The translations under genes were made by a program, and so were the position numbers. The notes under the pieces are model-generated. The model was not told the DNA's origin. It saw only the letters and a list, made by a program, of their open reading frames with translations, and searched no databases. This document shows positions 51,349 to 53,018 of a stretch of DNA of 53,018 bases, piece after piece. Each line of letters begins with the position of its first letter. Within the stretch, counting starts at the first letter, position 1. Source of the stretch: a virus; the IMG/VR virus record IMGVR_UViG_3300009184_002991, positions 1 to 53,018 of that record; one strand, given 5' to 3'.

Positions 51349-53018
<1,670 letters not shown>

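Overview
The window is a contiguous piece of the genome of a large contractile-tailed (myovirus) phage with a T4-like core, probably infecting a Bacteroidota (flavobacterium-like) host. The T4-like core is read from the proteins: baseplate wedge gp25- and gp6-type proteins, gp32 single-strand-binding protein, gp61-type primase, UvsY- and UvsW-type recombination proteins, a family B DNA polymerase N-terminal half, PhoH and NrdB. The host guess rests on low GC, A-rich leaders with little Shine-Dalgarno, a Bacteroidota-type histone H1-like protein, a DUF4494-like protein, and SBBP and Reg_prop propeller repeats inside a baseplate protein. No tRNA, integrase, transposase or CRISPR array was seen.

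Layout. 1-11.6 kb: rightward virion genes (S1-domain fragment, amidoligase-like protein, structural protein, gp25, gp6, a small protein and a 2,260-residue baseplate/fibre giant with two propeller regions). 11.6-12.3 kb: a single leftward PhoH gene and a divergent promoter region. 12.4-31.5 kb: a long rightward run of large virion proteins, including a collagen-like fibre, a membrane-anchored coiled-coil protein that could be a spanin, and a small tail-tube-like protein. 31.5-36.9 kb: replication/recombination block (RuvC-like resolvase, gp32, primase, UvsY-like, a decayed GIY-YIG homing endonuclease, UvsW). 36.9-48.2 kb: an accessory block of mostly unrecognised proteins, with a ligase-like/adenylyltransferase fusion, a metallopeptidase + VWA pair, a MoxR-type AAA+ ATPase, a histone H1-like protein, a DUF3008-like protein and an MBD4-like glycosylase. 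48.2-51.3 kb: DNA metabolism (N-terminal half of a split DNA polymerase, dUTPase-like pyrophosphatase, NrdB). 51.4 kb to the end: a collagen-like fibre gene that runs off the window.

The strongest unexplained pattern is in the 36.9-48.2 kb block. Nine otherwise unrelated proteins begin with the same kind of short leader (roughly M-K-x-I-x-x-F-x-x-F-x-x-E), and each leader holds an [I/L/V]-x-E tripeptide. This resembles the T4 capsid-targeting sequence (MKTYQEFIAEA) that directs internal proteins into the prohead and is cut by the gp21 protease after [I/L]-x-E. I infer that these may be proteins packaged in the capsid, including a MoxR ATPase and its metallopeptidase partner. The metallopeptidase and VWA halves, usually one protein in the DUF2201/COG3864 family, are separated here by a single in-frame TAA directly followed by ATG.

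A recurrent element close to GGATATATAA lies upstream of many transcription-unit starts and is my candidate for a phage (late?) promoter. One copy sits in the apex of an intrinsic terminator at 45.65 kb. All assignments come from reading sequence by eye; no searches were run.
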